Origin: Cauispirillum nitrogeniifigens
GTDB taxonomy: Bacteria; Pseudomonadota; Alphaproteobacteria; Rhodospirillales; Rhodospirillaceae
Reading direction: 5' to 3'
Length of the DNA stretch: 64,000 nt
Assembly: GCF_049800675.1 (NCBI RefSeq)
Contig: NZ_JBLOOT010000002.1
Location: 310,001-374,000, forward strand
The notes under the pieces: generated by a model
Database searches by the model: none
What the model was told of the DNA's origin: nothing
What the model saw: the letters and a program-made list of their open reading frames with translations, nothing else
Shown: piece by piece, positions 1-9,761 of the stretch
Layout: every line of letters begins with the position of its first letter
How positions within the stretch are numbered: the first letter of the stretch is position 1
Translations under genes and position numbers: made by a program

Positions 1-310
1 CCAGTCCAGGCGGGCCAGCCCGCCGGCGGTGGTGTCGCCCGACACCCCGGCGTTGCTGACCGCGACGTTCAGGCCCCGTTCAGCCAGCGCCGCCTGTAGT
101 TGGTTGGGAAAGGCGGCGTCGTGCGGCAGGTTGTAGCCGGCGCTCAGGCTGTCGCCGAAGGCCGTGACGCGCACCGCTTCGGCCCGCGCCGGAGCGGCGG
201 CCAGCAGCACCACGGCCGCCAGCGCCAGGACCGCCGCCTTGACGGCGCGCGCGGCGGGGCCATATGCCCAATGGGCCAGGGGATAAACAACACAGGTGCG
301 TGGGAACGAC

Positions 311-312
<2 letters not shown>
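1..312 (-). CDS. tesA: Arylesterase/acyl-CoA thioesterase, SGNH (TesA) family, 3' part missing
   Basis: Only the N-terminal part is in the window; the frame runs off base 1. It shows a hydrophobic signal sequence ending APARA, then the SGNH block I motif AFGDSLSAGYNLP with the nucleophile serine, then NAGVSGDTTAGGLARLDW (block II glycine region). This matches periplasmic TesA-type lysophospholipase/thioesterases. In many proteobacteria tesA is divergent from ybbA-ybbP, exactly as here. The only in-frame ATG before the signal peptide is at 312-310, giving a 22-residue n-region and overlapping the ATG of the divergent ABC gene, so the start is uncertain. Family call is firm; exact substrate unknown. 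Confidence 0.8.
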
Positions 313-1029
<717 letters not shown>

Positions 1030-1033
<4 letters not shown>

Positions 1034-1761
1034 GCACCCCCACCGTTCCTCCGCAGGACTCCAAGGACACCTTCCACGCCGCCCGCGCGCGGCGCTACGA
1101 CGACACCATCCGCCGCGTCATTCCCGGCTACGACAGCCTGCACGCCATGGGCGGCCTGATCCTGCGCCAGGAAACGGCCGGGGACGCCCATGTCCTGGTG
1201 GTCGGCTGCGGCACCGGGGCGGAGTTGGGGTTCCTGGGCGCCGCCGCGCCGGGCTGGCGCTTCACCGCCTGCGACCCGGCCGAGGGGATGCTGGAGGTCG
1301 CCCGCGCCCGCGTCGCCGCCGCCGGGCTGGCCGAGCGGGTGGCCCTGCACGCCTGCTCCGCCGACGGCCTGCCCGCCGGCCCGCCGTTCGACGCCGCCAC
1401 CTGCCTGCTGGTGCTGCACTTCGTGCCCGACGACGGGTCCAAGCTGGCCCTGCTGCGGGCCATCGCCGCGCGCCTGAAGCCCGGTGCGCCGCTGCTGCTG
1501 GCCGACATGTACGAAGACCCGCGCAGCCCCCGGTATCAGCGCCTGGTGAGCGCCTGGGCGCAGTGGCAGATCGCCCAGGGCATCGACCCGGTGGAGGTCG
1601 ACAAGGGCCTCGCCCACGTCCGCCGCGACATCCATTTCGTGCCCGAGGCACGCCTGGCCGAACTGCTGGCCGAGGCCGGATTCGGCCCGGCCGAACGCTT
1701 CTTCGGCGCCTTCCTGTTCGGCGGCTACATCACCCACCGGACGACGGAGACCTGCCCGTGA
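1030..1761 (+). CDS. Class I SAM-dependent methyltransferase
   Basis: 243 residues. The SAM-binding motif I reads VLVVGCGTGAELGFL, followed by an acidic motif II (FTACDPAEGMLEVARAR) and a post-motif with LLVLHFVPDDGS, the layout of small-molecule class I methyltransferases. It sits between ybbA and the FtsX permease, with 4-base overlaps on both sides (ATGA at 1030 and GTGA at 1758), so all three are translationally coupled. The E. coli ybbA-ybbP pair has no such insert. The substrate is unknown; a lipid or a small metabolite handled by the adjacent transporter is only a guess. Confidence 0.85.
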
Positions 1762-4289
1762 GCGACCTCGCCCTCGCCTGGCGGCTGGCCCGGCGCGAGC
1801 TGCGCGGCGGCCTGCGCGGCTTCCGCATCTTCCTCGCCTGTCTGGCCCTGGGGGTGTTCGCCATCGTCGCCGCCGGGTCGACCAACCGCGCCATCCATGC
1901 CGGCCTGGAGCGCGACGGCCAGGCCCTGCTCGGCGGCGACATCGAGCTGAGCACCACCGCCGACCGCCCCCTGTCGGCGGAACTGCGGGAGTATCTCGGC
2001 CGCCACGGCACGCTGGCCGACCTGCGCGGCCTGCGGGCCATGGCCGGCGCCCCGACCACCCCGGACCGCCAGTTGGTCGAGGTCAAGGCGGTGGACGGGG
2101 CCTATCCCCTCTACGGCACCGTGCAGCTTGACCCGGCGCAGCCGCTGCATCCGGCGCTGGAACGCCAGGGAGATGGCGCCTGGGGCGCGGTGGTCGATCC
2201 GTCCATGGCCCTGCGCCTGGGCCTCGCGGTCGGCGACCGCTTCACCCTGGGCGATGCCGACTTCGTCATCTCCGCCCTGATCACCCGCGAACCCGACCGC
2301 GTCGCCACCGCCTTCACCTTCGGGCCGCGCGTCATGGTGTCCCGCGCCGCGCTGGAGGCCACCGGCCTCATCCAGCCGGGCAGCCTGGTGACCACCTCGG
2401 CCAAGCTGCGCATCGAGGACGGCACCACGGCGCAGGCCCTGGCGCGGGCCATCGAGCGCGACCGCCCCGGCGAGGGCTGGCGCGTGCGCACCACCGACAG
2501 CGCGGCGCCGGGGCTGGAGCGGTTCCTCGACCAGATCACCCAGTTCCTCACCCTGGTCGGCCTGACCGCCCTGCTGGTCGGCGGCATCGGCGTGGCCAAC
2601 GCGGTGCGCGCCTTCATCGACGGGCGGGCCGAGACCATCGCCGTGCTCAAGTGCCTGGGCGCCCCGTCGCGGCTGGTGTTCCAGACCTATCTGGTGCAGA
2701 TCGGCGCGCTGACCGGGCTGGGCGTGGCCATCGGGCTGGTGGCCGGGGCGCTGATGCCGTTCCTGGCCGGATCGCTGCTGGCCCAGGTGCTGCCGGTGGA
2801 GGCGCGGGTGGCACTCTATCCCCAGCCGTTGCTCGAAGGGCTGGCGTTCGGCGTGCTGACGGCCCTGGTGTTCGGGCTGTGGCCGCTGGCGCGCACCCGC
2901 TTCGTCCCCGCCGCCGGCCTGTTCCGGGGCCTGCTGGAGCCCGCCGACGTGCGCTGGCCCGGCTGGAGCGTGGCGCTGGGCGTGGGCGGCGGCGTGGTGG
3001 CGCTGATCGCCCTGGCCATCGGCACGGCGCCCCGGCCCGACCTGGCGGCGTGGTTCGTCCTCGGCGGCTTCGGCGCCTACCTGCTGTTCCGGGGCGCGGC
3101 GGCGCTGGTCATGATGGGCGGCCGGGCCGCCAACGGCGACGGCCGGCCGGCCCTGCGGCTGGCCCTGACCAACCTGCGCCGGCCGGGCGCGCCGACGCCC
3201 ACGGTGGTGCTGTCGCTGGGCCTGGGGCTGTCGGTCCTGGTGGCGGTGGCGCTGGTGGAGGGCAACCTCGACCGCCAGGTCAACGAGCGCATGCCCGAGA
3301 CGGCGCCGGCCTTCTTCTTCATCGATATCCAGCCCGACCAGCTCGACGGCTTCCGCCGGGCCATCGCCGGGCTGCCCGAGTCGCGCATCGTCGATCAGGC
3401 GGACATGGTGCGCGGCCGCATCGTCGCCCTCAACGGCACGCCGGTGGACGAGTCGTCGGTGGCGCCGGAGGCCCAGTGGGCAGTGCGCGGCGACCGCGGC
3501 CTGACCACCACCCGCACGGCGCGGGACCTGGAGCATGTGGTGGCCGGCGACTGGTGGCCGGAAGACCACGCCGGGGAACCGCTGATCTCCCTGGTCGAGG
3601 GGGTGGCGCGCGGCCTGGGCGTGGGCATCGGCGACACCGTCACCGTCAACGTGCTGGGGCGCGAGGTCACCGGCCGGATCGCCAACCTGCGCGAGGTCGA
3701 CTGGTCGACGCTGTCCATGAACTTCTCCTTCATCTTCAGCGGCAATGCCCTGGCCGGCGCGCCGCGCACCTGGATCGCCACGGTGGCGGTGCCGCCCGGC
3801 GGCGAGGCGCGGGTGGAGCGGGCGGTGGCGGAGGCGGCGCCCAATGCCTCGGCCATCCGCGTGCGCGAGGCGTTGGAGAGCGTCAACCAGATCATCGCCG
3901 CCGCCGCCCAGGCGGTGCGCGCCGCCGCCGCCATCACGCTGGTCGCCGGCGTGCTGGTGCTGTCGGGCGCCATCGCCGCCGGCCGCCGCCGCCGCGTCTA
4001 CGAGGCGGTGGTGCTCAAGGTGCTCGGCGCCGTGCGCGCCGACGTGCTGCGCGCCTACCTGCTGGAATACGGCCTGATGGGCGCGGCCACCGGCATCATC
4101 GCCGCCGGAGTCGGCACCGTGGCGGCCTGGGGCACCCTGGTCTTCGTCATGCGCGCGCAGTGGGTGTTCCTGCCGCAGGTGGTGGCGGCCACGGTCGTCG
4201 GCTGCATCGCCCTGACCCTGGCGCTGGGGTTCCTGGGCACCTGGCGGGCCTTGGGCGCGCGGGCCAGCGGCTTCCTGCGGAATGAATAG
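1758..4289 (+). CDS. ybbP: FtsX-family ABC permease, YbbP type
   Basis: 843-residue inner-membrane protein starting at GTG 1758 inside the methyltransferase stop. An N-terminal helix (FRIFLACLALGVFAIVAAGS) precedes a periplasmic domain. Next comes an FtsX block with four helices around residues 255-430, a second large periplasmic domain, and a C-terminal FtsX block around 715-840. This duplicated architecture and length match YbbP (about 800 aa) rather than LolC/E (about 400 aa). It should form the transporter with YbbA encoded just upstream. FtsX-type permeases usually act as mechanotransmitters on lipids or lipoproteins rather than importing solutes. The two are expressed as one operon. Confidence 0.9.
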   Translation: MSDLALAWRLARRELRGGLRGFRIFLACLALGVFAIVAAGSTNRAIHAGLERDGQALLGGDIELSTTADRPLSAELREYLGRHGTLADLRGLRAMAGAPTTPDRQLVEVKAVDGAYPLYGTVQLDPAQPLHPALERQGDGAWGAVVDPSMALRLGLAVGDRFTLGDADFVISALITREPDRVATAFTFGPRVMVSRAALEATGLIQPGSLVTTSAKLRIEDGTTAQALARAIERDRPGEGWRVRTTDSAAPGLERFLDQITQFLTLVGLTALLVGGIGVANAVRAFIDGRAETIAVLKCLGAPSRLVFQTYLVQIGALTGLGVAIGLVAGALMPFLAGSLLAQVLPVEARVALYPQPLLEGLAFGVLTALVFGLWPLARTRFVPAAGLFRGLLEPADVRWPGWSVALGVGGGVVALIALAIGTAPRPDLAAWFVLGGFGAYLLFRGAAALVMMGGRAANGDGRPALRLALTNLRRPGAPTPTVVLSLGLGLSVLVAVALVEGNLDRQVNERMPETAPAFFFIDIQPDQLDGFRRAIAGLPESRIVDQADMVRGRIVALNGTPVDESSVAPEAQWAVRGDRGLTTTRTARDLEHVVAGDWWPEDHAGEPLISLVEGVARGLGVGIGDTVTVNVLGREVTGRIANLREVDWSTLSMNFSFIFSGNALAGAPRTWIATVAVPPGGEARVERAVAEAAPNASAIRVREALESVNQIIAAAAQAVRAAAAITLVAGVLVLSGAIAAGRRRRVYEAVVLKVLGAVRADVLRAYLLEYGLMGAATGIIAAGVGTVAAWGTLVFVMRAQWVFLPQVVAATVVGCIALTLALGFLGTWRALGARASGFLRNE

Positions 4290-4353
4290 CGTTCGGCCAA
4301 TCAAGGCGAAATAAAGGCGCGGGCGAAAACGGAGGCCCCTCGTCCGGTTTCGA

Positions 4354-4382
4354 TTGCGCACGCGCGCGGCAGTGCCATATTA
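4354..4382 (+). promoter_or_regulatory. Candidate sigma-70 promoter of the Bax-inhibitor-1 gene
   Basis: TTGCGC and ATATTA separated by 17 bp, 38 bases before the start codon of the downstream gene. It lies in the 130-base gap after ybbP. Pattern match only. Confidence 0.4.
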
Positions 4383-4419
4383 GAGGCAACACGACTCTCT
4401 TCTGCATGGGGAAACACAC

Positions 4420-5154
4420 ATGGCTCTCGAAGACCGCAATTACATGACGGGTGTCGGCAGCCGCGCCGGAACCGCCGCGGCCGTCGACGAAGGTCTGCGC
4501 AAGTACATGCTCGGGGTCTACAACTACATGGCCTCGGGCGTGGCCCTGACGGGTATCGTCGCGTGGCTGGTGGCCTTCACCCCGGCCCTGCGGTCGATCT
4601 TCTTCACCCCGACGGGGCCGTCGCCGCTGATGTGGGTGGCCATCTTCGCCCCCATCGGCCTGGTGTTCTTCATGAGCGCCCGCATCGCCCACATGAAGGC
4701 GTCCACGGCCCAGGCCCTGTTCTGGGTCTACGCGGCGCTCAACGGCATCTCGCTGTCGCTGATCTTCGTTGCCTACACCGGCGAATCGATCGCCCGCGTG
4801 TTCTTCATCACGGCGGCCACCTTCGCCGCCCTGAGCATGTGGGGCTACACCACCAAGCGTGACCTGTCGGGCATGGGCAGCTTCCTGTTCATGGGCCTGA
4901 TCGGCATCCTGATCGCCTCGGTCGTCAACATCTTCCTCGGCAGCTCCATGCTCCAGTGGATCCTGTCGGTGGCCGGCGTGCTGGTGTTCGCGGGCCTGAC
5001 CGCCTACGACACCCAGCAGATCAAGGAAATGTACTACGAAGGCGACGGCTCCGACGTCGCCGCCAAGAAGTCGGTCATGGGCGCCCTGCGGCTGTACCTG
5101 GACTTCATCAACATGTTCGTCATGCTGATGCACCTGTTCGGCAACCGCGAATAG
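4420..5154 (+). CDS. Bax inhibitor-1/YccA family membrane protein
   Basis: 244 residues with seven hydrophobic segments and the family marks AYDTQQIKEMYYEG before the last helix and a short polar C-terminus. The family (UPF0005, BI-1-like) includes E. coli YbhL/YccA; YccA interacts with the FtsH protease and bacterial homologues can leak calcium. The start ATG follows GGGGAAA by about 8 bases. It is monocistronic: a promoter-like element lies upstream and a strong terminator directly downstream. The N-terminal 30 residues are soluble, as is usual for the alphaproteobacterial members. Confidence 0.93.
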   Translation: MALEDRNYMTGVGSRAGTAAAVDEGLRKYMLGVYNYMASGVALTGIVAWLVAFTPALRSIFFTPTGPSPLMWVAIFAPIGLVFFMSARIAHMKASTAQALFWVYAALNGISLSLIFVAYTGESIARVFFITAATFAALSMWGYTTKRDLSGMGSFLFMGLIGILIASVVNIFLGSSMLQWILSVAGVLVFAGLTAYDTQQIKEMYYEGDGSDVAAKKSVMGALRLYLDFINMFVMLMHLFGNRE

Positions 5155-5179
5155 CCCGCGCCGCCATGGCATGAAAGGG

Positions 5180-5216
5180 AAGGCCCCGGAGAGCGATCTC
5201 CGGGGCCTTTTCCTTT
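5180..5216 (+). terminator. Rho-independent terminator
   Basis: Perfect 13-bp stem (AAGGCCCCGGAGA pairs with TCTCCGGGGCCTT) around a GCGA tetraloop, followed by TTCCTTT. It ends the Bax-inhibitor transcript 26 bases after its stop; the convergent gene's stop is at 5249. Confidence 0.9.
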
Positions 5217-5248
5217 GCCGATGCGCCTGCTTCCGGGACGCTTGCCGG

Positions 5249-7768
5249 TCACGGCGGCGGCGGCGTCTTCCCCAATGCCGTCACCATGCCGGTATCGCCG
5301 TCGACCAGCAGCATTTCGCCGTCGCGCACGGCGGCCAGGACACCCGGCACGTTGACCACGGCGGGAAGGCCGAACTCGCGGGCGACGATGGCGCTATGCG
5401 ACAGATAGCCGCCGGTTTCGGCGACCACGCCGCCGGCGATCAGGAACAGCGGCGTCCAGCCCGGATCGGTGGCCCGCGTCACCAGGATGGCCCCCGGCTC
5501 CAGGCGCCCCGCCTGCCCCGGATCGGCCAGCATGCGCGCCACCCCCTCGGCCCGGCCCGCCGAGGCGGCGATACCGCGCCAGACCCGCCCGCTGTCCGCC
5601 GCCGCGGTCCCCGGCGACGCCGAGGCACCAAGGGTGCCGTCCTCCTCGATCAGCACGTCCGGGGGCGCGGGCATCGCCGCCCAGGCCATCCGACGGCGCC
5701 GGCCCTCGGCGGCCAGGGCAGCGGCGCCGGTGCCGTCCCAGGCTCCGTCCAGCCACGCCATCACGTCGAACGCCGACAGGTCGAAGACGTCCCCGGCGTC
5801 GGCCAGCAGGCCGCGCGCGGCCATGCGTCGGCCGGCTTCCAGGGCGGCCTGCCGGGACACGTCGAGGGCCGCCACCAGACAGGACTTGGTCCGTTCGCGC
5901 AGGGCATAGCCGGCCTGGGTCTTGCGGGCGGCCAGCCGCACCACTTGCCGGGCCAGCCACGGCAGGGCCGCCAGGTCGGCATCATGCGCGACCGGCGGCG
6001 CGCCGCCGGGCGGCGGTTCCGGCAGCGCGCCCAGGCTGTCGAGCAGCGCGTGCAGGTCGGCGCTGCGTTCATGCCAGCGCGGCGTGGACAACTCGCACTC
6101 GGTGAAGGCGCGATGGCCGTAGGCGTCATCGAAGGCCCGCCACGCCGCGTCCAGCCCCGGCGCCCCCTGGTGCCGCAGAACCGCCAGCCGGCGCAGGGCG
6201 GTGGCATGGTCTGCACTGGTCACGCCACCCATGCCGACCATCAGCCGCGACACCAGCGCATCGGCCCGGTCGGCCGGCAGGCGCGCGGCGGCAACGCCAC
6301 GGGCGATGCCCAGCCAGGCCCCGGCGGCGGAGTTGGCGAGCTGGATGGGGAAGTCGAGGATCTCGCCGGTCCAGGCGCGGATGACCCCGGCCAGGCCCGG
6401 TTCGGACAACGCCGCCAGTCCGCCGTGCCGCATCTGCCTCGCCCGTGCGACCATGTCGTCCATGCGCGGGGCCAAGCGCCGGCCCAGGCCCCGCAGTGCC
6501 CGCATCAACCGCAGCAGGCGGCGCGGATCGGGCCTGCCGTCCGGCACGTCGATAGCCGGCTGGGTGCCGCCCATCAGGCGGTTGAACTCCGCCGGCGGGG
6601 CGCCGAAGGCCTCCCACGCGGCCCACTGAAGGGTGCCGATGTTCAGGTAGGGCCGGCCGTCGACGCGCCGCAGCAGGCGCTGCCCGTCGGGCACCTCCAG
6701 GCCGGCGATGCGGTGGGGATCGAACAGGATGCGGCTGATGCCCGGCTGCATGATCGACCACGACAGCAGGCTCGGCACCTCCGCCAGGACCTCCTTCAGG
6801 TTGGCGTTCGACCACAGCACCGGCCGCCCGGCCAGGGCGGCAAACGCGCGCCGGGGAAGCGCCGTCACCGGGCGGGCCTGCACCACCACCACGCGGGCGC
6901 CGTCATAGGCCCATTCGATGTCCTGCGGCGTGTCCCCATCCCCCAGCGTCCAGTGCAAGCGGTGGGCGAGACCGGCGAGGCTCGCCGCCGCCGGGGCCGG
7001 CAAGGGAGAGGCGGCGGGCGGCGCCACTTCCTCGCAGCCCAGCGCCCCCAGGGCGAAGACGTGGCGCACCGGGGTCACCCGTCCCGACACCAGGGCATCG
7101 CCCAACCCGGCCACAGCCTCGACCACCAGGCGGTCGCGTCGCCCGGTGCCGGGATCGGCGGTGAAGGCGACACCGGCGGCGACGGGCTCCGTCGCACCGG
7201 GCGCGCAGACCATGCGGCACAGCAGGACGGCGCACCGGCAGTCGGCATCGGCAATCGAGAAGCGCCGCCGGTAGGCCACCGCGCGGGGCGTCCACAGGGA
7301 CGCCTGGCAGCGCCGGATGGCCGCCGCCACCTCTCCGGCACCTCCCGCCACGTTCAGGACGCTGTCGTGGATGCCGGCGAAGCTGTGTGCGGCGCCGTCC
7401 TCGCCGGTGGCGCTGGAGCGCACCGCCAGCGGCACGCCGGCCAGCCCGGCGGCGGCGAGCGCCGTCTCCAGGGCCGCAAGGTCGTCGGCCGGCAGCGGCG
7501 CGGCGACGATGGCCTGGTGCAGTTCGGCCAGCAGGACCGCCGCGTCCGGCCCGGCCACGGCGGCGGCCTCCAGGCGTGTGGCGGCGGCAACCAGCGGAGC
7601 AACGCGCGGTGCTTGGCGCGCGGCTTCGTCCAGCGCCGCAGGCACCACCACCCCCACCGGCACCGGATACCCCCAGCCGGCCAGCCGGGCCAGGGTCCAG
7701 GCCTTGCCGCCGACCACGCCGGGACCGGCGGCAACGGCTTCGGCGTAGGACAGCACGGCGGCGCTCAT
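5249..7768 (-). CDS. PEP-synthase-like / PEP-utilising phosphotransferase
   Basis: 839 residues. The N-terminal half is a pyruvate-phosphate-dikinase type ATP-grasp domain (GGKAWTLARLAGWGYPVPVG near the start, then LAVRSSATGED). The C-terminus has the swivelling phosphohistidine domain, TGGYLSHSAIVAREFGLPA, with the phospho-acceptor His at about 791. A canonical PEP-synthase C-terminal TIM barrel is absent, so this is the domain set of rifampicin phosphotransferase and related PEP-utilising enzymes, not of housekeeping PpsA. The ATG overlaps the stop of a tetR gene (ATGA, 7765-7768), so the two form one operon. Phosphorylation of a drug or other small molecule under TetR control is plausible inference. 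Confidence 0.8.
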   Translation of the reverse strand: MSAAVLSYAEAVAAGPGVVGGKAWTLARLAGWGYPVPVGVVVPAALDEAARQAPRVAPLVAAATRLEAAAVAGPDAAVLLAELHQAIVAAPLPADDLAALETALAAAGLAGVPLAVRSSATGEDGAAHSFAGIHDSVLNVAGGAGEVAAAIRRCQASLWTPRAVAYRRRFSIADADCRCAVLLCRMVCAPGATEPVAAGVAFTADPGTGRRDRLVVEAVAGLGDALVSGRVTPVRHVFALGALGCEEVAPPAASPLPAPAAASLAGLAHRLHWTLGDGDTPQDIEWAYDGARVVVVQARPVTALPRRAFAALAGRPVLWSNANLKEVLAEVPSLLSWSIMQPGISRILFDPHRIAGLEVPDGQRLLRRVDGRPYLNIGTLQWAAWEAFGAPPAEFNRLMGGTQPAIDVPDGRPDPRRLLRLMRALRGLGRRLAPRMDDMVARARQMRHGGLAALSEPGLAGVIRAWTGEILDFPIQLANSAAGAWLGIARGVAAARLPADRADALVSRLMVGMGGVTSADHATALRRLAVLRHQGAPGLDAAWRAFDDAYGHRAFTECELSTPRWHERSADLHALLDSLGALPEPPPGGAPPVAHDADLAALPWLARQVVRLAARKTQAGYALRERTKSCLVAALDVSRQAALEAGRRMAARGLLADAGDVFDLSAFDVMAWLDGAWDGTGAAALAAEGRRRRMAWAAMPAPPDVLIEEDGTLGASASPGTAAADSGRVWRGIAASAGRAEGVARMLADPGQAGRLEPGAILVTRATDPGWTPLFLIAGGVVAETGGYLSHSAIVAREFGLPAVVNVPGVLAAVRDGEMLLVDGDTGMVTALGKTPPPP

Positions 7769-8367
7769 GACAGCACGTCCCGGTGACGCAGGCCATCCAT
7801 CAGCACGCGCACCAACGAGGTAACCCACCCCTCCACCGACTTGGTGGGCTTGTCGAGTCCGACCAGCACGGCCTGGATGAACACACCGCCGATGATCTGG
7901 GTCAGAGCGGCGGCGTCGATGTCGGTGCGGAACAGCCCGCGCCGCTGGCCTTCGGTCAGGATGTCGCCGGTCAGGCGGCGGAAGGACGGCCGGTCGGGGC
8001 TCGGGGCGGCAGCCAGTTCGGGATGGCGCAGCGGCGCCGTCAGGACCACGCGGGCAATGGCGGCGTTTTCGACGAACCACTGGCAGGAGGCCAGCATGGC
8101 CTCCAGCAGCAGGGCGTCCGGGTCCTCCTCCGGGTCGCCGATGCGGGGCCGGATGCGGCCATCCAGCGCAGCGGTGGCGGCGGCGGCGAGGCTGAGGGCG
8201 ATCGCCTCCTTGGACTTGAAATTGTAGTAGAGCGTGCCGCGCGCCACGCCGGCGCGGGCAATGATGTCGTCGATGCTCGCGCCATCGTAGCCGCGCTCCC
8301 GGAATACGGCGGCGGCGGCGGTAAGGATGGTGCGGCGGGTGGCGTCGCGGCGGTTGTCGGCGGTCAT
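7765..8367 (-). CDS. TetR/AcrR family transcriptional regulator
   Basis: 200 residues. An N-terminal TetR helix-turn-helix at about 12-60 (TRRTILTAAAAVFRERGYDG, GVARGTLYYNFKSKEAI) is followed by a helical ligand-binding domain. Start chosen at ATG 8367; a longer frame to 8406 would swallow the promoter region. It is the first gene of a two-gene operon with the PEP-synthase-like enzyme, and an imperfect palindrome lies directly upstream, so autoregulation with de-repression by a ligand is likely. The ligand is unknown. Confidence 0.9.
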   Translation of the reverse strand: MTADNRRDATRRTILTAAAAVFRERGYDGASIDDIIARAGVARGTLYYNFKSKEAIALSLAAAATAALDGRIRPRIGDPEEDPDALLLEAMLASCQWFVENAAIARVVLTAPLRHPELAAAPSPDRPSFRRLTGDILTEGQRRGLFRTDIDAAALTQIIGGVFIQAVLVGLDKPTKSVEGWVTSLVRVLMDGLRHRDVLS

Positions 8368-8370
8368 GAA

Positions 8371-8397
8371 TTTAGACTCCGGTCCAATATTTAGACC
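8371..8397 (-). promoter_or_regulatory. Candidate TetR operator
   Basis: Immediately upstream of the tetR start codon: an imperfect 17-bp palindrome GGTCCAATATTTAGACC (8381-8397) plus a second copy of TTTAGAC at 8371-8377. It is placed to overlap a promoter and AT-rich against its surroundings. TetR sites are usually 15-20 bp palindromes. Binding is inferred. Confidence 0.5.
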
Positions 8398-8446
8398 AGA
8401 GTACAAAGTTCGGCAGCACCGTCAAGACGCAATGCCAAGACACGAC

Positions 8447-8475
8447 GGGCGCCGCCCCGGATGGAGCGGCGCCCG
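8447..8475 (-). terminator. Hairpin after the TRAP binding-protein gene
   Basis: 10-bp inverted repeat CGGGCGCCGC / GCGGCGCCCG with a 9-base loop, 38 bases past the stop of the gene ending at 8513. The minus-strand tail is only moderately T-rich, so termination may be weak. Confidence 0.5.
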
Positions 8476-8512
8476 TGCTTCCCCGTGGAGTGGGGACGGT
8501 TGGCCGGGGAGC

Positions 8513-9604
8513 TTACGCCCCCCAGACCGTCTCGCGCATTTCCAGCATGCGGCGGTCGAACCAGCTGGAGTAGCGGGTAGCCTTGCGCACGTAGTCCATG
8601 TAGCTGTCGTGGACCTTGCGGGTGTGGGCGTCGGTGGCGGCGACTTCCTCCAGGACCTCCACGGTGGCCTTGCCCATGGCCGCGATGACGTCGGCCGGGA
8701 ACAGGCGCTTTTCCACGCCCAGGTCGTCGAGCTGGCCGAAGGCCTGGATGTTGTGGTGCATGAAGTCGCTGGTGGCCTCGGCCGTGGAGGCCTGGGCGGC
8801 GCGGCGGACGATGGCCTGGATGTCCTTGGGCAGTTCGTTCCAGCGGTCCTTGTTGATGATCACCTCCAGGCCCGGACCGGGCTCGTGGAAGGCCGGCATG
8901 TAGTAGTACTTCGCCGCCTTGTGCAGGCCGAAGGCGATGTCGTTCCACGGCCCGACCCACTCGGCGGCGTCCACGGCGCCCGACAGCATGGCGGTGGTGA
9001 TCTCGCCCGGCGGGGTCATGACCACGGCGGTGCCGAGCCGGCGCATGACTTCGCCACCGAGGCCGGCGATGCGCATCTTCAGCCCCTTGAGGTCATCGAG
9101 GCTCTTGATCTCCTTGCGGAACCAGCCGCCCGCCTGGACGCCCGAGGTGCCGGTGAAGAACGGCTGGACGTTGAACGGGGCATAGGTCTCCTCCCACAGG
9201 GCCTGGCCCTCGCCGAAGGTGATCCAGCCGACCAGTTCGGTGGTCATCAGGCCGAAGGGGACGGTGGTGAAGTAGTTCAGCGCCTTGGCCTTGCCGGCCC
9301 AGTAGTAGGGGGTGCCGTGGCTGCACTCGGCGACGCCCGACTGCACGGCGTCCAGGCAGCCCAGCGGGGGCACCAGTTCGCCGCCGCCAAAGGCCTTGAT
9401 GCTCAGGCGGCCGTCGGTCATCTCGGTGACCATGGCGGCGAAGCGCTGGGCGTTGACGCCCACGCCCGGCGCGTTCTTCGGCCACGGCATGACCATCTTC
9501 CATTCCCGCTTGCCCTGGGCGATGGCCGGGGCGGACAGGGCGGTGGCGGCAGTGGCGGCGCCGGCGGCGGCGACCGACCCGACCAGGAACTCTCTACGCT
9601 TCAT
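8513..9604 (-). CDS. TRAP transporter solute-binding protein (DctP family)
   Basis: 363 residues. A twin-arginine signal (MKRREFLVG, hydrophobic stretch, cleavage near APAIAQ) is followed by a DctP fold: EWKMVMPWP at the mature N-terminus, FGGGELVPPLGCLDAVQSG, and PPGEITTAMLSGAVDAAEW. The Tat signal and length fit the subgroup that binds 2-oxo acids and related carboxylates. The membrane subunits DctQ and DctM are not adjacent, so it is an orphan here and must use components encoded elsewhere or serve as a sensor. The gene stands alone, ending in a hairpin and followed by the tetR operon in the same orientation. Confidence 0.92.
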   Translation of the reverse strand: MKRREFLVGSVAAAGAATAATALSAPAIAQGKREWKMVMPWPKNAPGVGVNAQRFAAMVTEMTDGRLSIKAFGGGELVPPLGCLDAVQSGVAECSHGTPYYWAGKAKALNYFTTVPFGLMTTELVGWITFGEGQALWEETYAPFNVQPFFTGTSGVQAGGWFRKEIKSLDDLKGLKMRIAGLGGEVMRRLGTAVVMTPPGEITTAMLSGAVDAAEWVGPWNDIAFGLHKAAKYYYMPAFHEPGPGLEVIINKDRWNELPKDIQAIVRRAAQASTAEATSDFMHHNIQAFGQLDDLGVEKRLFPADVIAAMGKATVEVLEEVAATDAHTRKVHDSYMDYVRKATRYSSWFDRRMLEMRETVWGA

Positions 9605-9761
9605 CAGGGCGTTTCCCTCGCTGGACGACAGTTGAACCCCGTCACATTACCGCCGCGCCCGGCCGTGCACACCAACAAATGCGGCCGGGGCCTTTCCCGT
9701 GCCGGTGCCGCATGTTAAGAGCGTTTTCAGGGTGATGCGGAGGAAGAGGGGATCTGCGGCC

